Shown: positions 6,386 to 13,975 of the stretch, in pieces
How positions within the stretch are numbered: position 1 is the first letter of the stretch
Layout of the letters: the number at the start of each line of letters is the position of its first letter
NCBI GenBank assembly: GCA_965262505.1
Contig: CBDHFM010000029.1
Span: 1 to 19,107, forward strand
From: JACPPO01 sp965262505
GTDB taxonomy: Bacteria > Acidobacteriota > Vicinamibacteria > Vicinamibacterales > UBA2999
Direction: 5' to 3'
DNA length: 19,107 nt
The notes under the pieces: generated by a model
What the model saw: the letters and a program-made list of their open reading frames with translations, nothing else
Told to the model about the DNA's origin: nothing
Databases searched by the model: none
Position numbers and translations under genes: made by a program

Positions 6386-7870
6386 GTGACCAGCGACCAT
6401 CGCGCCGACTCCCGTGTCGGCCTCCTGCGCGAGCTGATCGCGTTGCCACGGGAGACCGAATGGCTTGAGTTCAAGGTGAACAACGCCGATCCGACAGCCA
6501 TCGGCGAATACATCTCGGCGCTGGCCAACACCGCAGCCTTGATCGGCAAGTCCACCGCCTACGTGGTGTGGGGCGTGCGGGACGAGGATCACGCCGTGGT
6601 CGGCACCACCTTCGATCCATCCGCAGCCCGAGCAGGCAAGGGCAAGGAGGAGCTTGAGAGTTGGCTGCTTCGCCTCCTTGAGCCCCGCATCGACTTCCGG
6701 TTCTTCACCGTGCCACTGGGTATGCAGGCGGTTGTCCTCCTGGAGATCGCACCCGCCGCGCATCAGCCCGTGCGCTTCGCGGGTCAGGAGTTCATCCGGG
6801 TCGGGACATACAAAAAGAAACTCAGGGACTTTCCAGGAAAAGAACGGGCGCTCTGGCGCATCTTCGATCGAACGCCCTTCGAGCGCGGGATCGCTCTTGA
6901 ACGCGCGACAAGTGACGACGTGTTACGCCTCTTGGAGTATCCCGCCTACTTCGAGCTGTGTGAATACCCGCTTCCAGATCACCGAGATGGCATCCTGGCG
7001 GCCCTGGTGGACGATCGGCTCATTCACCGCAGCGCGGCGGGTGGCTGGGACATCACCAACCTCGGCGCCATCCTGTTCGCCAAGCACCTGGAGACCTTCC
7101 ACACGCTGCGCCGCAAGGCGGTGCGCGTGATCCAGTATCGCGGCACAGGTCGCACCGAGCCGCTCAGGGAGCACGAGGGCACCAGGGGCTACGCCGGCGC
7201 CTTCAAGGGACTACTCGGCCTCATCGACGGTCTCCTGCCCGTCAACGAGGTGATCGGACAGGCGTTGCGCAAGACGGTGCCCATGTTCCCCGAGCTGGCA
7301 GTTCGTGAGCTGGTGGCGAACGCGCTCATCCACCAGGATTTCTTCGTCACGGGCACAGGGCCAATGGTCGAGATCTTCAGTGATCGGATTGAGATTACGA
7401 ATCCAGGCCAGCCGCTGGTGGACACGCAGCGCTTCGTGGACACGCCGCCCCAGTCGCGCAACGAAGCACTCGCCTCGCTCATGCGCCGCTTCCGGATCTG
7501 CGAGGAACGGGGAAGCGGCATTGACAAGGTCGTCAGCCTAGTGGAGCTGTTCCAGCTCCCGGCGCCACTCTTCGAAGCCCCGGAGGGATTCACGCGGGCG
7601 GTCCTGTTCGCCCACAGGGCCCTCAAGGAAATGAGTAAACAGGACCGCATACGAGCCTGCTACTTGCACGCCTGTCTACGCCATGTGACCCAGAAGACCA
7701 TGACCAACACGTCGGTCCGCGAACGGTTTGGCATCGACGAGAGGAATGCGGCGGGGGCGTCACGCTTGCTCGGCGAGGCGGTCGAGGCGGGTCTCATCGT
7801 GGTGGCGGACCCTGCGGCCGGGACCAGGAGCCGGACCTACCTCCCTTTTTGGGCAAAACCACCAAGCTAA
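6386..7870 (+). CDS. AlbA_2 (Schlafen-type) domain plus GHKL ATPase protein
   Basis: This 494-residue protein starts at GTG 6386, 19 bp after the methyltransferase stop, so the two are probably one operon. The N-terminal domain (about 15-140) begins LPRETEWLEFKVNN and continues with EYISALANTAAL and YVVWGVRDE, the pattern of AlbA_2/Schlafen-type domains (PF04326). The C-terminal half has a GHKL-type ATPase (HATPase_c_4): ELVANALIHQD (Glu308, Asn312, His316), ITNPG and CEERGSGIDKVV. A winged-helix-like tail follows (about 415-490). Genes of this type are often called transcriptional regulators, and they recur beside restriction or defence genes. Here the protein could regulate or assist the MmeI-like enzyme; its exact role is unknown. 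The inverted repeat at 7951-7994 ends the unit. Confidence 0.75.
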   Translation: MTSDHRADSRVGLLRELIALPRETEWLEFKVNNADPTAIGEYISALANTAALIGKSTAYVVWGVRDEDHAVVGTTFDPSAARAGKGKEELESWLLRLLEPRIDFRFFTVPLGMQAVVLLEIAPAAHQPVRFAGQEFIRVGTYKKKLRDFPGKERALWRIFDRTPFERGIALERATSDDVLRLLEYPAYFELCEYPLPDHRDGILAALVDDRLIHRSAAGGWDITNLGAILFAKHLETFHTLRRKAVRVIQYRGTGRTEPLREHEGTRGYAGAFKGLLGLIDGLLPVNEVIGQALRKTVPMFPELAVRELVANALIHQDFFVTGTGPMVEIFSDRIEITNPGQPLVDTQRFVDTPPQSRNEALASLMRRFRICEERGSGIDKVVSLVELFQLPAPLFEAPEGFTRAVLFAHRALKEMSKQDRIRACYLHACLRHVTQKTMTNTSVRERFGIDERNAAGASRLLGEAVEAGLIVVADPAAGTRSRTYLPFWAKPPS

Positions 7871-7950
7871 AATCGGGGAATTTAGGCGAATGTTCGCCCA
7901 GCGAACATTGTTTGATGACTCGATGTGAATTTTGATTGGCCGCGGATTTT

Positions 7951-7994
7951 AAAGCCCTAGGTTTTCTTGTTTTCCTGGAAAAACCTAGGGCTTT
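7951..7994. terminator. Intrinsic terminator-like inverted repeat, 15-bp stem
   Basis: AAAGCCCTAGGTTTT (7951-7965) pairs perfectly with AAAACCTAGGGCTTT (7980-7994) around a 14-nt loop. A- and T-rich stem ends on both strands fit a bidirectional terminator. It sits 80 bp after the AlbA_2 gene and separates it from the recombinase. Confidence 0.7.
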
Positions 7995-8070
7995 CTAAGT
8001 ACTTGCGCGGTTTTAGTTGTTTGCTGGTTATTTGCTAGGAGGGCATGAATCATGCGCGATAATCATAATT

Positions 8071-8507
8071 ATGGATCCGAATAGCCAGGTCGCCCCAAGC
8101 ACTGCCAGCGTCCAGCCAGCCCCCGCCGGCCTTGGACCGGGCGACCTCGCGCGCATCACCTCGGCCGCGGCCGACGCCCGCGCCCCACACACCCGCCGCA
8201 CCTACGCCGCGCAGTGGGCGCGCTTTGCCGCCTGGGCCGAGGGCCGCGGCCTCCCGCCGCGCCCGGCCCCCCCCGCCGCGGTCGCCGCCTACCTGACCGC
8301 CCGCGCGACCGCCGCAAAGGTCGCCACCGTGCGGCTGAGCGCGGCCGCCATTGGCGCCGCGCACCGTGCCGCCGACCACCCAGACCCGACCACGGCGCCG
8401 CTCGTCCGTGCCGTGATCGCCGGGATCGCCCGCCAGCACGCGCAGCACCCGGACACCGCGCCCCGGCAAGCCGCCGCGCTCACCTACGATGAGGCCGTGC
8501 GCTTGAT
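8071..8507 (+). pseudogene. Tyrosine recombinase, 5' part (interrupted by transposon)
   Basis: This encodes the N-terminal 145 residues of a phage-integrase-type recombinase (MDPNSQVAPSTA...): an Ala/Pro-rich tail, then a SAM-like core-binding domain (RRTYAAQWARFAAWAEGRGL, VAAYLTARA, ALTYDEAVRLM). The Tn3-type element enters within codon 146. Joining base 8507 to base 12276 restores an open frame of 329 codons. The chosen start is ATG 8071. It lacks a well-placed Shine-Dalgarno, as the AGGAGGG at 8037-8043 is 27 bp upstream. That site instead precedes a 10-codon frame (8052-8084) overlapping the start, which could couple translation. The truncated protein has no catalytic residues. Confidence 0.85.
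8503..8507. repeat. Target site duplication, left copy (TTGAT)
   Basis: TTGAT directly precedes the left terminal repeat. An identical TTGAT follows the right one (12271-12275). Five-bp duplications are the norm for the Tn3 family. Confidence 0.9.
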
Positions 8508-8541
8508 GGGGCTTGGGGAGCAATGGAACCGAAAGTACGGT
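8508..8541 (+). repeat. Left terminal inverted repeat of the Tn3-family element
   Basis: It reads GGGGCTTGGGGAGCAATGG at its outer end and ACGGT at its inner end. It matches the right repeat at 32 of 34 positions; the differences are at positions 5 and 23. Confidence 0.92.
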
Positions 8542-8553
8542 AGAAGACTCGAT

Positions 8554-9105
8554 CTAGGTCCGCCGGAGTAGCCGCGACACCGTTGCCGGGTGGACGCCGA
8601 ACAGGCGCGCCGCGTCGGCGGCGGTCTTCTTCCCCTGCTTGACGAGCGTCACAATTTCCTGTTGCTGGTGGGGCTTGAGCTTCGGCGGCCGGCCGCCGAT
8701 CCGGCCTTCCTTGCGCGCGGCGTCGAGGCCCGCCTTGGTCCGTTCCTTGAGCATCGCGCGCTCGAACTCGGCGAACGCGCCGACCATCTGCATCATCATC
8801 CGACCCGCGGGCGTGGTGGTGTCCACCGCTTCCTTGAGGCTGCGAAAGCCTGCGTGGCGCTCCTGCACCCGCTCCATGATGGTTAGTACATCGCGCAGGG
8901 AGCGTGACAGGCGATCGAGTGTCCAGACGACCAACACATCGCCTTTCCGGAGCTGACTGAGCAGCTTGTGCAGCTCGGGCCGATCCCAGCGGCCGCCGGA
9001 GGCGTTGTCGCGGAAGATGAGCTCACAGCCGGAGGTTTTGAGCGCGGCGACCTGAGGGGCGGTAGTTTGCTCGCCAGTGGAGACGCGCGCGTAGCCGATG
9101 AGCAT
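8554..9105 (-). CDS. tnpR: Tn3-family serine resolvase TnpR
   Basis: This 183-residue resolvase separates cointegrates formed during replicative transposition by recombining two res sites. The N-terminal catalytic domain starts MLIGYARVSTGEQ, with the nucleophile Ser9, and includes VVWTLDRLSRSLRD and the FAEFERAMLKERTKAGL segment leading into the long helix. GRIGGRPPKL links to a C-terminal helix-turn-helix (TAADAARLFGVHPATVSRLL). I start at ATG 9103-9105; an upstream ATG at 9126 would add seven residues. The gene is divergent from tnpA, and its stop lies 12 bp inside the left terminal repeat boundary. Confidence 0.92.
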   Translation of the reverse strand: MLIGYARVSTGEQTTAPQVAALKTSGCELIFRDNASGGRWDRPELHKLLSQLRKGDVLVVWTLDRLSRSLRDVLTIMERVQERHAGFRSLKEAVDTTTPAGRMMMQMVGAFAEFERAMLKERTKAGLDAARKEGRIGGRPPKLKPHQQQEIVTLVKQGKKTAADAARLFGVHPATVSRLLRRT

Positions 9106-9240
9106 GATTGCGTAAAGGTATTGCATACGTGACTGGTAATGCAATACTGTTTTGCACCCTGTAAACGTGGGGTTTCCTGCCGATCGCCCCTCCGTGCGCA
9201 AACCATCGTTTATGCAACTCCGCCACGTCGGGAAGCCGCG
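9106..9240. promoter_or_regulatory. Candidate res site / tnpR-tnpA control region
   Basis: These 135 bp lie between divergent tnpR and tnpA, where Tn3-type elements keep res. A perfect inverted repeat, GTATTGCAT (9118-9126) and ATGCAATAC (9139-9147), separated by 12 bp, makes a 30-bp site close in size to res subsite I. Other subsites were not resolved by eye. TnpR bound here would also repress both genes. Confidence 0.55.
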
Positions 9241-12237
9241 ATGCCCGTGAGCTTCCTGAGCCCGGCGCAGCGCGACAGCTACGGCCAGTACCTGGGCGAC
9301 CCGTCAACCCAAGAGCTGGCCAGGTACTTCCACCTCGATGACAGCGATCACACGCAGATCGTCGAGAAGCGCGGCGATGCCAACCGTCTCGGATTCGCTC
9401 TGCAGCTCACCACGGTGCGCTTCGTGGGGACGTTCCTCGATGATCCGACGGCCGTGCCACCGGCGGTACTCGCCACGATGAGCCGGCAACTTGGCATCGA
9501 TACGACCACGGACTTGACCGGCTATCGAGACGGCAAGTGGCGCTTCGCTCATGCCGCACACATCCGGACGGAACATGGGTATCGCGACCTCGCGGATCGC
9601 GCGGCCGGGTTTGGCCTCACGCGATGGCTCTACGCACAGTGCTGGACGGGCACCGAACGTCCGAGCGCACTGTTCGATCGGGCGACGACCTGGATGCTCG
9701 CCCACAAGGTGTTGTTGCCGGGCGCGACGACGCTGGAGCGCTTCGTGGCCAAGCTGCGGCACCGCGTCGACGTGCGCGTGTGGCGCGTGCTGGCGAGCGG
9801 CATCAGTCCGCCACAGCAGCGCCGCCTCGAAGATCTGTTGCGCGTGCCAGATGAAGGGCGCAGCTCATCACTCGTGACGCTGCGGACGGGTGCCGCGATG
9901 GTGAGTGGCCCGGCGTTGGTGCGTGCGCTCGAGCGGCTGAACGCCGTCCGTAGCCTCAGCATCACCGTGCCAGCGGCCGCCGCGATCGCGCCGACGCGAA
10001 TGGCAGCCCTGGCGCGCTTTGCGGAGAAAGCCAAAGTCACCGCGGTCGCACGGTTGCCAGCGTTACGCCGAGCCGCCACGTTGGTCGCGTTCGTCCACTC
10101 GCTCGAAGCCTCCGCACAGGATAACGCGCTCGAGGTCCTCGACCGACTGTTACGCGACATCTTTGGTGCCGCCGAAAAAGCGGATCGGAAAGCACGGTTG
10201 CGCAGCCTTAAGGATCTCGATGCGCTTGCCCTCACGTTGGCGCACGCCTGCGCGGCGCTCCTCGATCCCGCTCTCCCGGACAACGTGCTGCGCGACCACG
10301 TGTTCGCGCGTGTCCCCCGCGCCACCCTGGCCGAGGCCCTCGGGACACTGAGCACACTGGTGCGGCCGCCGGATGACGTGTTCTACACCGAGCTGCAGAC
10401 GAGGTACCGACGCGTGCGGCTGTTCCTGCCAACCCTCTTGCACCAGGTGCACTTTGAGGCCGCTCCGGCCGGCGCGGCTGTCGTCGCAGCGCTCGAGTAT
10501 CTCAAGCGTCGTGAAGCGCCGGCGCGGGCCCAGGACGTGGCGCCGTCTGCGGTCGTGACGACAGCCTGGCGGCGATACGTGTACGGCGCGAACGACGCGG
10601 TCGATCACCGGGCCTACACCTTCTGCGTCCTCGACCAACTGCGCGAGGCGCTGCGCCGGCGGGATGTCTTCGTGACGCCGAGCTGGCGGTATGCCGATCC
10701 GCGGCGCAATCTCCTGGCTGGCGCCGAGTGGGAGGCGGCGCGGCCGATCATGTGTCGAACGCTTGGCTACAGTCCTCGCCCAGAACCGATCCTTGCCGCG
10801 TTAAGCGACGAGCTGGATCAGACCTACCGCGCGGTGGCCGCGCGCCTCCCCAACAATCCAGCCGTGCGTTTCGAACGCATCGACGGGAAGGACGAGCTGA
10901 TCGTGAGCCCCCTCGACAAGGTCGAGGAACCCGCGTCGCTGGTGGCGCTACGGACCGCCATCGCGGGACGGTTGCCCCGTGTCGATCTGCCGGAGATCCT
11001 GCTCGAGATCGCGGCGCGTACAGATTTCGCCGTCGCGTTTACGCACGTCAGCGAACGCGCGGCGCGGGTCACGGATCTTGGCGTCAGCGTCTGCGCCGTG
11101 CTGCTGGCGGAAGCCTGCAACACCGGCCTCGAGCCACTCGTGCGCCACGAGACTCAGAGCTTGCGGCGCGATCGCCTGTCCTGGGTCAGCCAGAATTACC
11201 TGCGCGACGAGACCTTGCGCGCGGCGAACGCGCGCCTCGTCGCGGCGCAAACCGGGATCCCCTTGGCGCGCGCCTGGGGCGGTGGTGAGGTGGCCTCCGC
11301 CGACGGCCTGCGCTTCGTGGTGCCGGTGCGCACCGTGCACGCGGGGCCCAACCCCAAGTACTTCGGTATCGGCCGGGGCGTCACCTACTACAACCTCGTG
11401 TCCGATCAGTTCACCGGCCTGCACGGCATTACGGTCCCGGGGACGTTGCGCGACAGCCTGGTGCTGCTCGCGGTCGCGCTCGAACAGCAGACAGAGTTGC
11501 AGCCCACGCAGATCATGACCGACACCGGGGCCTACTCGGATGTGGTGTTCGGTCTCTTCCGCCTGCTCGGCTACCGCTTCAGTCCGCGGCTCGCCGACAT
11601 CGGTGGTACCCGCTTCTGGCGGATCGATTCCCGGGCCGACTACGGCCCGCTTAACCGCGTGGCACGCCAATCCGTCAACCTCGACCGAATCACCCCACAG
11701 TGGGACGATATGTTGCGGACGGTCGGCTCGCTGAAACTCGGGCGCGTGCCGGCCACCGGTATCATGCGCACGCTGCAGGTGGGGGATCGGCCAACGCGCC
11801 TGGCGCAGGCGTTCGCGGAGTTCGGACGGATCGACAAGACCATCCACACGTTGACGTACCTCGACGATGAGGCCAAACGTCGCGCCACGCTGATCCAGCT
11901 GAACCGGGGAGAAGGTCGCCATGCCTTGGCCCGCGCCGTCTTCCACGGCAAACGTGGCGAACTGCGGCGACGTTACCGTGAAGGCCAGGAAAACCAGCTC
12001 GACGCACTCGGCGTCGTCGTCAACATGATTGTGTTGTGGAACACCATCTATATGCAGGCGGCCCTCGACCAGCATCGCGCAGATGGCCACTCGGTGCGTC
12101 CAGAAGACGAGGCGAGACTGTCACCGCTCGGCCACGAGCACATCAACCTGCTGGGACGCTACTCGTTCGCCGTACCTGAATCGGTCGCTCGTGGCGAGCT
12201 CCGGCCGCTCAGAAACCCCGCTGACGGCGGTCGCTAA
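9241..12237 (+). CDS. tnpA: Tn3-family transposase TnpA
   Basis: This is a full-length DDE transposase of 998 residues, the usual Tn3 size. The N-terminal DNA-binding part (MPVSFLSPAQRDSYGQYLG...) recognises the terminal repeats. The catalytic part holds SADG (Asp688), TDTGAYSD (Asp761) and NRGEGRHALAR (Glu891), matching Tn3 residues D689, D765 and E881. No frameshift or stop is seen. The start at ATG 9241 follows GGAAG at good spacing; an in-frame ATG at 9139 falls in the candidate res site and is less likely. The stop TAA (12235-12237) reaches the inner end of the right terminal repeat. The enzyme acts in replicative transposition giving 5-bp target duplications. Confidence 0.95.
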   Translation: MPVSFLSPAQRDSYGQYLGDPSTQELARYFHLDDSDHTQIVEKRGDANRLGFALQLTTVRFVGTFLDDPTAVPPAVLATMSRQLGIDTTTDLTGYRDGKWRFAHAAHIRTEHGYRDLADRAAGFGLTRWLYAQCWTGTERPSALFDRATTWMLAHKVLLPGATTLERFVAKLRHRVDVRVWRVLASGISPPQQRRLEDLLRVPDEGRSSSLVTLRTGAAMVSGPALVRALERLNAVRSLSITVPAAAAIAPTRMAALARFAEKAKVTAVARLPALRRAATLVAFVHSLEASAQDNALEVLDRLLRDIFGAAEKADRKARLRSLKDLDALALTLAHACAALLDPALPDNVLRDHVFARVPRATLAEALGTLSTLVRPPDDVFYTELQTRYRRVRLFLPTLLHQVHFEAAPAGAAVVAALEYLKRREAPARAQDVAPSAVVTTAWRRYVYGANDAVDHRAYTFCVLDQLREALRRRDVFVTPSWRYADPRRNLLAGAEWEAARPIMCRTLGYSPRPEPILAALSDELDQTYRAVAARLPNNPAVRFERIDGKDELIVSPLDKVEEPASLVALRTAIAGRLPRVDLPEILLEIAARTDFAVAFTHVSERAARVTDLGVSVCAVLLAEACNTGLEPLVRHETQSLRRDRLSWVSQNYLRDETLRAANARLVAAQTGIPLARAWGGGEVASADGLRFVVPVRTVHAGPNPKYFGIGRGVTYYNLVSDQFTGLHGITVPGTLRDSLVLLAVALEQQTELQPTQIMTDTGAYSDVVFGLFRLLGYRFSPRLADIGGTRFWRIDSRADYGPLNRVARQSVNLDRITPQWDDMLRTVGSLKLGRVPATGIMRTLQVGDRPTRLAQAFAEFGRIDKTIHTLTYLDDEAKRRATLIQLNRGEGRHALARAVFHGKRGELRRRYREGQENQLDALGVVVNMIVLWNTIYMQAALDQHRADGHSVRPEDEARLSPLGHEHINLLGRYSFAVPESVARGELRPLRNPADGGR

Positions 12238-12270
12238 CCGTACTTTCCGTTCCATTGCTCCCCAAACCCC
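12237..12270 (-). repeat. Right terminal inverted repeat of the Tn3-family element
   Basis: Read on the minus strand from 12270, it starts GGGGTTTGGGGAGCAATGG and ends ACGGT. It has two mismatches with the left repeat over 34 bp. The tnpA stop codon abuts its inner edge. Confidence 0.92.
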
Positions 12271-12275
12271 TTGAT
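12271..12275. repeat. Target site duplication, right copy (TTGAT)
   Basis: It is identical to 8503-8507 and lies immediately outside the right terminal repeat. Confidence 0.9.
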
Positions 12276-12825
12276 GGCGAGGGCCACCCAGCCGCGCCGC
12301 TCTGGCCGCGGCACCGAGAGCCGCGCCAAGGCCGCCGCCCGCGGGCGCGTCGATGCCGCCATGGTCGCCCTCGCTTTCTGCGCGGGCCTGCGCCGGAGCG
12401 AGATCACGGCGCTCCGCTGGCAGGACGTGACCGAGACGGCGCAGCCCGGCCAGCTCCGGGTCCGTGTCCGGCAGAGCAAGACGAACCCGGATGGTGCCCG
12501 CGAGGATGACCGGCTCCTGGTCCAGAGCTTCGCCGCCGCACTCACCGCCCTTCGGGACGCCACCGCGCCGGCCGCCACCGCCCGCGTGATCCCGCTGTCG
12601 CCAAGCCAGGTCAACCGCCGGCTCCAGGCCCTCGCCGCATCCGCTGGCCTCGCCGGGGTGTCCAGCCACTCCGGTCGCCGGGGGCTGGCCTCCGAGCTGA
12701 TCCGCCGCGGCGCGTCCACCACCGCCGTCCAGCAGGCGGGCGGCTGGCGCGACCCGCAGATGGTCGCCCGCTATGCCTCGGCCGTCCGCGTCGAGACCGG
12801 CGCCGTCGCGCGATACTTCGGATGA
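12271..12825 (+). pseudogene. Tyrosine recombinase, 3' part (catalytic domain)
   Basis: This encodes the C-terminal catalytic domain of the interrupted integrase; its first five bases are the right target duplication. In the numbering of the restored 328-residue protein all active residues are present: Arg185 (AGLRRSE), Lys214 (RQSKTNPDG), His277 and Arg280 (SSHSGRRGLASE), Trp303 (AGGWRDP) and the nucleophile Tyr312 (MVARYAS). A TTG or ATG at 12271-12276 could start a catalytic-domain-only product, but no ribosome binding site supports it. The intact gene would have made a site-specific recombinase, possibly for plasmid dimer resolution or for integrating the neighbouring module. Confidence 0.85.
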
Positions 12826-12875
12826 GCCGCAGGTAATTCTTATGATCCGACCAGCTCTTCTCAGGGACATCTCGG

Positions 12876-13043
12876 TTGCCCTACCATCGTCGAGGGCATG
12901 ACCAGGATGTCCTCAAAGGCTCCACGCTGGCCGAGTTCTGGAAGTACCGGGTCGGCGATTACCGCGTCATTGCCAGCATCGAGGACCGCGCGTTGTGCGT
13001 GCTCGTCGTGAAAATAGGGAACCGACGCGAGGTGTACCGATGA
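12876..13043 (+). pseudogene. RelE/ParE toxin remnant (5'-truncated)
   Basis: The frame ending at TGA 13041-13043 encodes GSTLAEFWKYRVGDYRVIAS, then IEDRALCVLVVKIGNRREVYR. This is the characteristic C-terminal half of RelE/ParE ribonuclease toxins: WKYRVGDYRVI strand, VLVVKIGNRREVYR end. Upstream, family resemblance fades at about 12900 (DQDVLKG). Only a TTG at 12876 could start it, and there is no antitoxin gene. The residues usually needed from the N-terminal helices are missing, so it is almost surely inactive. It lies 50 bp after the recombinase gene on the same strand, mirroring the other toxin tail at 3521-3640. Confidence 0.7.
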
Positions 13044-13242
13044 ATCGATCCTGCTCATCGAAGTCCGGTGATGGCGCGCCGCGACGCCTCGCGTTGAGGA
13101 AGGGAAAACAAACAGGACCGACCGCAGCCGGCGTGTCAGCACGGGTCTCCGATCCATGCGCGTTCGCTCGACGTCTGCAAGACAGAGAATCCGACACGGG
13201 ATACGACACACCGCGGGGCTCGTCTGACGGCGCCCTGGCCGT

Positions 13243-13270
13243 TGTGTCGCAAACGGCCGTTTACGACACA
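13243..13270. repeat. 28-bp near-perfect palindrome, possible resolvase crossover site
   Basis: TGTGTCGCAAACGG (13243-13256) is followed directly by CCGTTTACGACACA (13257-13270), pairing at 13 of 14 positions. Half-site motifs (CGACACG, TACGACACA) lie 35-55 bp upstream. A 28-bp size with TGT...ACA ends resembles subsite I of serine-resolvase res sites. A repressor operator is the main alternative. Confidence 0.45.
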
Positions 13271-13325
13271 TAACTGATCGGCTCCGCCCGCGTCTCGACA
13301 GCCGCCGGCTCCCCGTCGCTGGCCG

Positions 13326-13344
13326 TGCCGCGCGACGCGCGGCA
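13326..13344. repeat. 19-bp GC-rich palindrome
   Basis: TGCCGCGCG and CGCGCGGCA flank a single central A. It could be an operator or a hairpin; no function can be assigned. Confidence 0.5.
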
Positions 13345-13782
13345 GACCGCGGCGGCGTTCCGTCGCATATCTTCGCTAATTCTCGTCAAACCCCTCCATA
13401 TGGTAGGCGCGCAGCCCGCGCTCGCGTCTGTAGACTTGGCCTATCTCTATTAGGCTAGAGGCATATAAGACTTTTGTTGCAGCCGTTTATACTGACCGAT
13501 ACACTGCACCGTGGCGCGAGCTGGCGCTCGTGTCCCGGTCACAACGGTACGGAGGGCGAACACGCGATGAACGGCTCGACAACAGACTTGACATCCCGCG
13601 CGCGATTTGAACTGGCTGTTCTAAGCCGAGCCGGAGCGTGGCCGTGATCGCGCCGAGCGCGGACGCGGCGGCCTAGCCTGCATTATTCCTGAAGGACCAC
13701 CAGATTCGGGAGCGGCAGGGCGTGGTCGGGCGACGAGCACGGTCTCGATATCGTCGTGCGCGGGCAGCGACGCGGTTGGGAG

Positions 13783-13807
13783 GCCAGCCATCGGGGCGAT
13801 GGCTGGC
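13783..13807. repeat. Hairpin, 10-bp stem and 5-nt loop
   Basis: GCCAGCCATC (13783-13792) pairs perfectly with GATGGCTGGC (13798-13807). It has no following T-run. It lies 170 bp upstream of the protease start, where it could affect the leader transcript. Confidence 0.55.
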
Positions 13808-13975
13808 GCGGTGGGTCGGCTATCCGGGTCAGTACCCGTTCTCGGGTGACGGCATCGGCGAGGTGACGGACCGCATTCTGCGGCAACGGCTCCCGACGGT
13901 GCCGAGTCGTCGGCGGTTACGACACATCTCAAAAGGCGGACGGCTCCAAGGGCGTCGATCCGAGGGAGGACTTTC

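Larger units (their letters stand above)
8508..12270. mobile_element. Complete Tn3-family transposon, 3763 bp
   Basis: The element is bounded by 34-bp inverted repeats beginning GGGG and flanked by the 5-bp duplication TTGAT. It carries only divergently oriented tnpR (9105-8554) and tnpA (9241-12237), with a candidate res region between them. There are no passenger genes. Both genes look intact, and the duplication is perfect, so the insertion seems recent. It splits a tyrosine recombinase gene. Confidence 0.93.
13044..13975. other. Non-coding, palindrome-rich region
   Basis: No gene could be supported in these 930 bp. They contain the 28-bp palindrome at 13243-13270, a 19-bp GC-rich palindrome at 13326-13344, small hairpins, and a 10-bp-stem hairpin at 13783-13807. 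TACGACACA occurs at 13202-13210, 13262-13270 and about 13918-13926. A 26-codon frame (13567-13647) with GGAGGG upstream is the only possible small gene and is not convincing. The end of the region must hold the promoter of the protease operon; no clear -35/-10 pair was found. Confidence 0.55.

Noticed and set aside
3059..8071. Shared AATCATAATTA in parA (about 3060) and before the recombinase ATG (8061)
   Set aside because: The copy in parA is coding sequence and the match is only 11 AT-rich bases; not enough to call an operator or attachment site.
10948..12090. Minus-strand frame of 380 codons opposite tnpA
   Set aside because: It is antisense to the catalytic core of an intact transposase and has no recognisable motif of its own.
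12271..12825. Catalytic-half recombinase as an independent small integrase gene
   Set aside because: Its first codons are the transposon target duplication and no ribosome site precedes it; it joins in frame to the 5' half.
13567..13647. 26-codon frame with an upstream GGAGGG
   Set aside because: It has no recognisable sequence or conservation evidence; spacing and length are compatible with chance.
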